Origin: an uncultured Lachnospiraceae bacterium
Lineage (GTDB): Bacteria; Bacillota; Clostridia; Lachnospirales; Lachnospiraceae
Direction of reading: 5' to 3'
NCBI GenBank assembly: GCA_946631935.1
Contig: CAMPAP010000110.1
Location: 1 to 40,459 of the forward strand
DNA length: 40,459 bases
The translations under genes and the position numbers were made by a program. Below, piece by piece: positions 39,168 through 40,459 of the stretch; within the stretch, counting starts at the first letter, position 1; the number at the start of each line of letters is the position of its first letter. The notes beneath the pieces were generated by a model. The model did no database searches. It was not told the origin of the DNA and saw only the letters and a list, made by a program, of their open reading frames with translations.

Positions 39168-39194
39168 GAAACGGCGGAACCGTCCCCCTGTTTC
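39168..39194. repeat. REP-like palindrome adjoining the tig promoter
   Basis: Same 27-base palindrome as at 5139-5207 and 19298-19324, in the opposite orientation to the copy at 19298 (plus strand GAAACGG..GGAACCGTCC..CTGTTTC). It starts inside the stop codon of the protein kinase gene and ends just before the tig -35 box. Confidence 0.8.
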
Positions 39195-40020
39195 AGGACT
39201 GGATATTTCGTGAATATGTGACAGCTGCAGAGGCTTCTGAATCTTTCAGAAGCTTCTTTGCATTTTTTTCAAGTTTTTTATACTGCCGGGGAGTGCATGT
39301 GGCTATATCCACAAGTCTTTGAAGCACCGAATACATATCCGGTATTCTGAGTGACGGATCAGGTGAAGTGCACTGTTTTATGATAAGATCCAGACTTGCA
39401 GAAAAACCGCTGCCCCCCTCTGCAAGAGAAACACTTTTTCCGTTTACACCAGCCCTTTTTCCTGTAAGCATATGATACAAAAGCATTCCAAATGCATATA
39501 CATCGGAATACATTCCCTGACTCATACCCTTTTCAAACTGTTCGGGAGCACTTGCCCCAACTGTTCCCGCAACGGATGAAGAAGCATCTTCAAGAAAACA
39601 TGCTGACCCCAGATCCGCAAGCCTGATCTCTCCGTCAGGCTGCAGTATCAGGTTCTCTGCCTTAAGATCCCTGAAAAGGATATTACCGTCTGACTGCTGG
39701 AGATAAGCGATACCGTCCGCAATGCTTATGGCAAAACGCATGCATTCAGGCTGTGCAAAGCCTCCTCTTCTTTCGATGCATTCATCAAAAGGATTTCCCC
39801 AGATATATTCCTCAAGGATAAAGAATTTTCCTTCATCATACGAATCAATGAACTTCGGAAAAAGAGGATGATCCGAAAGCTTCAGAAAGGCTGCTTCCCT
39901 GTCCCTCATGGCTTTATCACTCATCTCTTTCAGGGCATAATACTTACCCTTGTCCTTAACTCTGTAAACCTTTCCGAAAGAGCCGCTTCCTATGAGTTTT
40001 TCTTCATCATATCCAAACAT
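39193..40020 (-). CDS. Hanks-type serine/threonine protein kinase (soluble)
   Basis: 275 residues, one kinase domain and no transmembrane helix. Glycine-rich loop LIGSGSFGKVY (9-19), ATP Lys31 in YYALKE, a catalytic-loop RDLKAENL (replacing HRD with FRD), metal-binding Asp in IRLADLGSA (DFG as DLG) and APEQF. All essential Lys and Asp residues are present, so it is expected to be active. The C-terminal 40 residues are Lys-rich and not recognised. AAGGA lies about 10 bases upstream, inside the end of the preceding gene. It follows the partial gene at 40033 by 12 bases. Targets unknown; unlike PrkC, no PASTA domains. Confidence 0.9.
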   Translation of the reverse strand: MFGYDEEKLIGSGSFGKVYRVKDKGKYYALKEMSDKAMRDREAAFLKLSDHPLFPKFIDSYDEGKFFILEEYIWGNPFDECIERRGGFAQPECMRFAISIADGIAYLQQSDGNILFRDLKAENLILQPDGEIRLADLGSACFLEDASSSVAGTVGASAPEQFEKGMSQGMYSDVYAFGMLLYHMLTGKRAGVNGKSVSLAEGGSGFSASLDLIIKQCTSPDPSLRIPDMYSVLQRLVDIATCTPRQYKKLEKNAKKLLKDSEASAAVTYSRNIQS

Positions 40021-40032
40021 TTACAATTTCCT

Positions 40033-40459
40033 TTACTTTACGGCAACAGCTGCGATACAGCCGTCAAAGCCTTCACTTTTCAGCTCGGCAAGTCTCCTGT
40101 CAAAAGCTTCATCAGATAGTATCAGGTCAGGTTCAAACAGGGCTGTATAATCATCCAGAGTTCCTTTTATACCGCCCGGAAAGGATGCTGTGCTGCGGCC
40201 GTCAGCCGTCAGATTTCCTTCATTTTCTTTTACATATTCACTTGTCCAGCATTCCGGGCAGGCACAGATAACGCATCCGGGAGAAAGATCCAGCACATCC
40301 TCTCCTCCTTCGTATGAAGAAATGCATCTGACAAATCTGTTTTTTCCAAAGACTCTGGCAAGTCTTATGATGCACATTCCTGAGCCTTCGGTGACCCAGA
40401 CATAAGCAGATGAACCTGCAGCTAATATTCCGGCGCATCCCGAACCGAAAAAGCTTCCG
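40033..40459 (-). CDS. C-terminal part of a possible PP2C-like phosphatase (partial)
   Basis: The frame is open from the right edge to the TAA at 40033 (141 codons visible); the true start is outside the window. The visible part reads GSFFGSGCAGILAAGSSAYV, then WVTEGSGMCIIRLAR, CVICACPECW and FEPDLILSDEAFDRRLAELK, ending SEGFDGCIAAVAVK. The GSGCAGIL..AYVWV..SGMCIIRL stretch and the end resemble the strand pattern of PP2C phosphatases (GTTAVVALI..LYVANVGDSRAVL; final DNITVVVV). However, the metal-binding Asp residues are not in the usual form, so it may be degenerate. The kinase gene next door supports the reading, since such pairs are common. Tentative. Confidence 0.4.
   Translation of the reverse strand, partial: GSFFGSGCAGILAAGSSAYVWVTEGSGMCIIRLARVFGKNRFVRCISSYEGGEDVLDLSPGCVICACPECWTSEYVKENEGNLTADGRSTASFPGGIKGTLDDYTALFEPDLILSDEAFDRRLAELKSEGFDGCIAAVAVK

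Overview
The window looks like core chromosome of a low-to-mid GC Firmicute, most likely a Lachnospiraceae member of the Butyrivibrio/Roseburia type. This rests on the gene orders rho-rpmE-DUF1385-prmC-prfA-carD, infC-rpmI-rplT, ispF-cysS-rlmB-sigH and tig-clpP-clpX-engB. It also rests on family-typical small proteins (DUF4364, DUF3048, DUF6273, TraX-like) and strong AGGAGG ribosome binding sites. Nearly all the DNA is coding. I see no tRNA or rRNA gene, CRISPR array, prophage or intact insertion sequence.

Layout, left to right. 1-3645: the N-terminus of a hydrogenase-like protein, a membrane-anchored FecR-domain protein, and the dipeptidase pepD, divergent from it. 3668-3883: a 216-bp imperfect palindromic repeat. 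3901-5373: the infC-rpmI-rplT operon with promoter, attenuator leader and a rare AUU start for infC. 5389-11356: carD, prfA, prmC, a DUF1385 membrane protein, rpmE and rho, all on the minus strand. 11380-15787: a very large PAS/GGDEF/EAL cyclic-di-GMP protein, followed by a small secreted repeat protein. 15812-23699: two minus-strand blocks, murD-rarA-malic enzyme-DUF4364 and then ispF-cysS-rlmB-sigH. 23700-27494: an L,D-transpeptidase, a DUF3048 lipoprotein and murL. 27637-30191: a reductive corrinoid-activator-like protein and a DUF6273 membrane protein. 30234-32995: clpB. 32996-35768: a zinc-ribbon membrane protein, a cold-shock protein with a structured leader, a TraX-like protein and engB. 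35785-39165: the tig-clpP-clpX operon. 39168-40459: a Hanks-type kinase and the C-terminal end of what may be a PP2C-like phosphatase.

Themes. Translation and ribosome genes (infC, rpmI, rplT, rpmE, prfA, prmC, engB, rlmB, cysS), protein quality control (tig, clpP, clpX, clpB) and transcription control (rho, carD, sigH) dominate. A second theme is the cell envelope: murD, murL, an L,D-transpeptidase, DUF3048 and secreted repeat proteins. MurL is an ATP-dependent epimerase that makes the D-glutamate stage of peptidoglycan by an alternative route. Its presence about 2.5 kb from a Mur ligase is the most notable metabolic observation.

The non-coding DNA carries a dispersed REP-like palindrome (four copies at three sites), two larger palindromic elements, several promoter-embedded inverted repeats, and hairpin-plus-U-tract leaders ahead of infC and the cold-shock gene. 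No single locus is clearly a new biological system. The best candidates for follow-up are the MurD/MurL pair, the cold-shock leader, the REP family and the reductive activator with an unusual iron-sulfur N-terminus.
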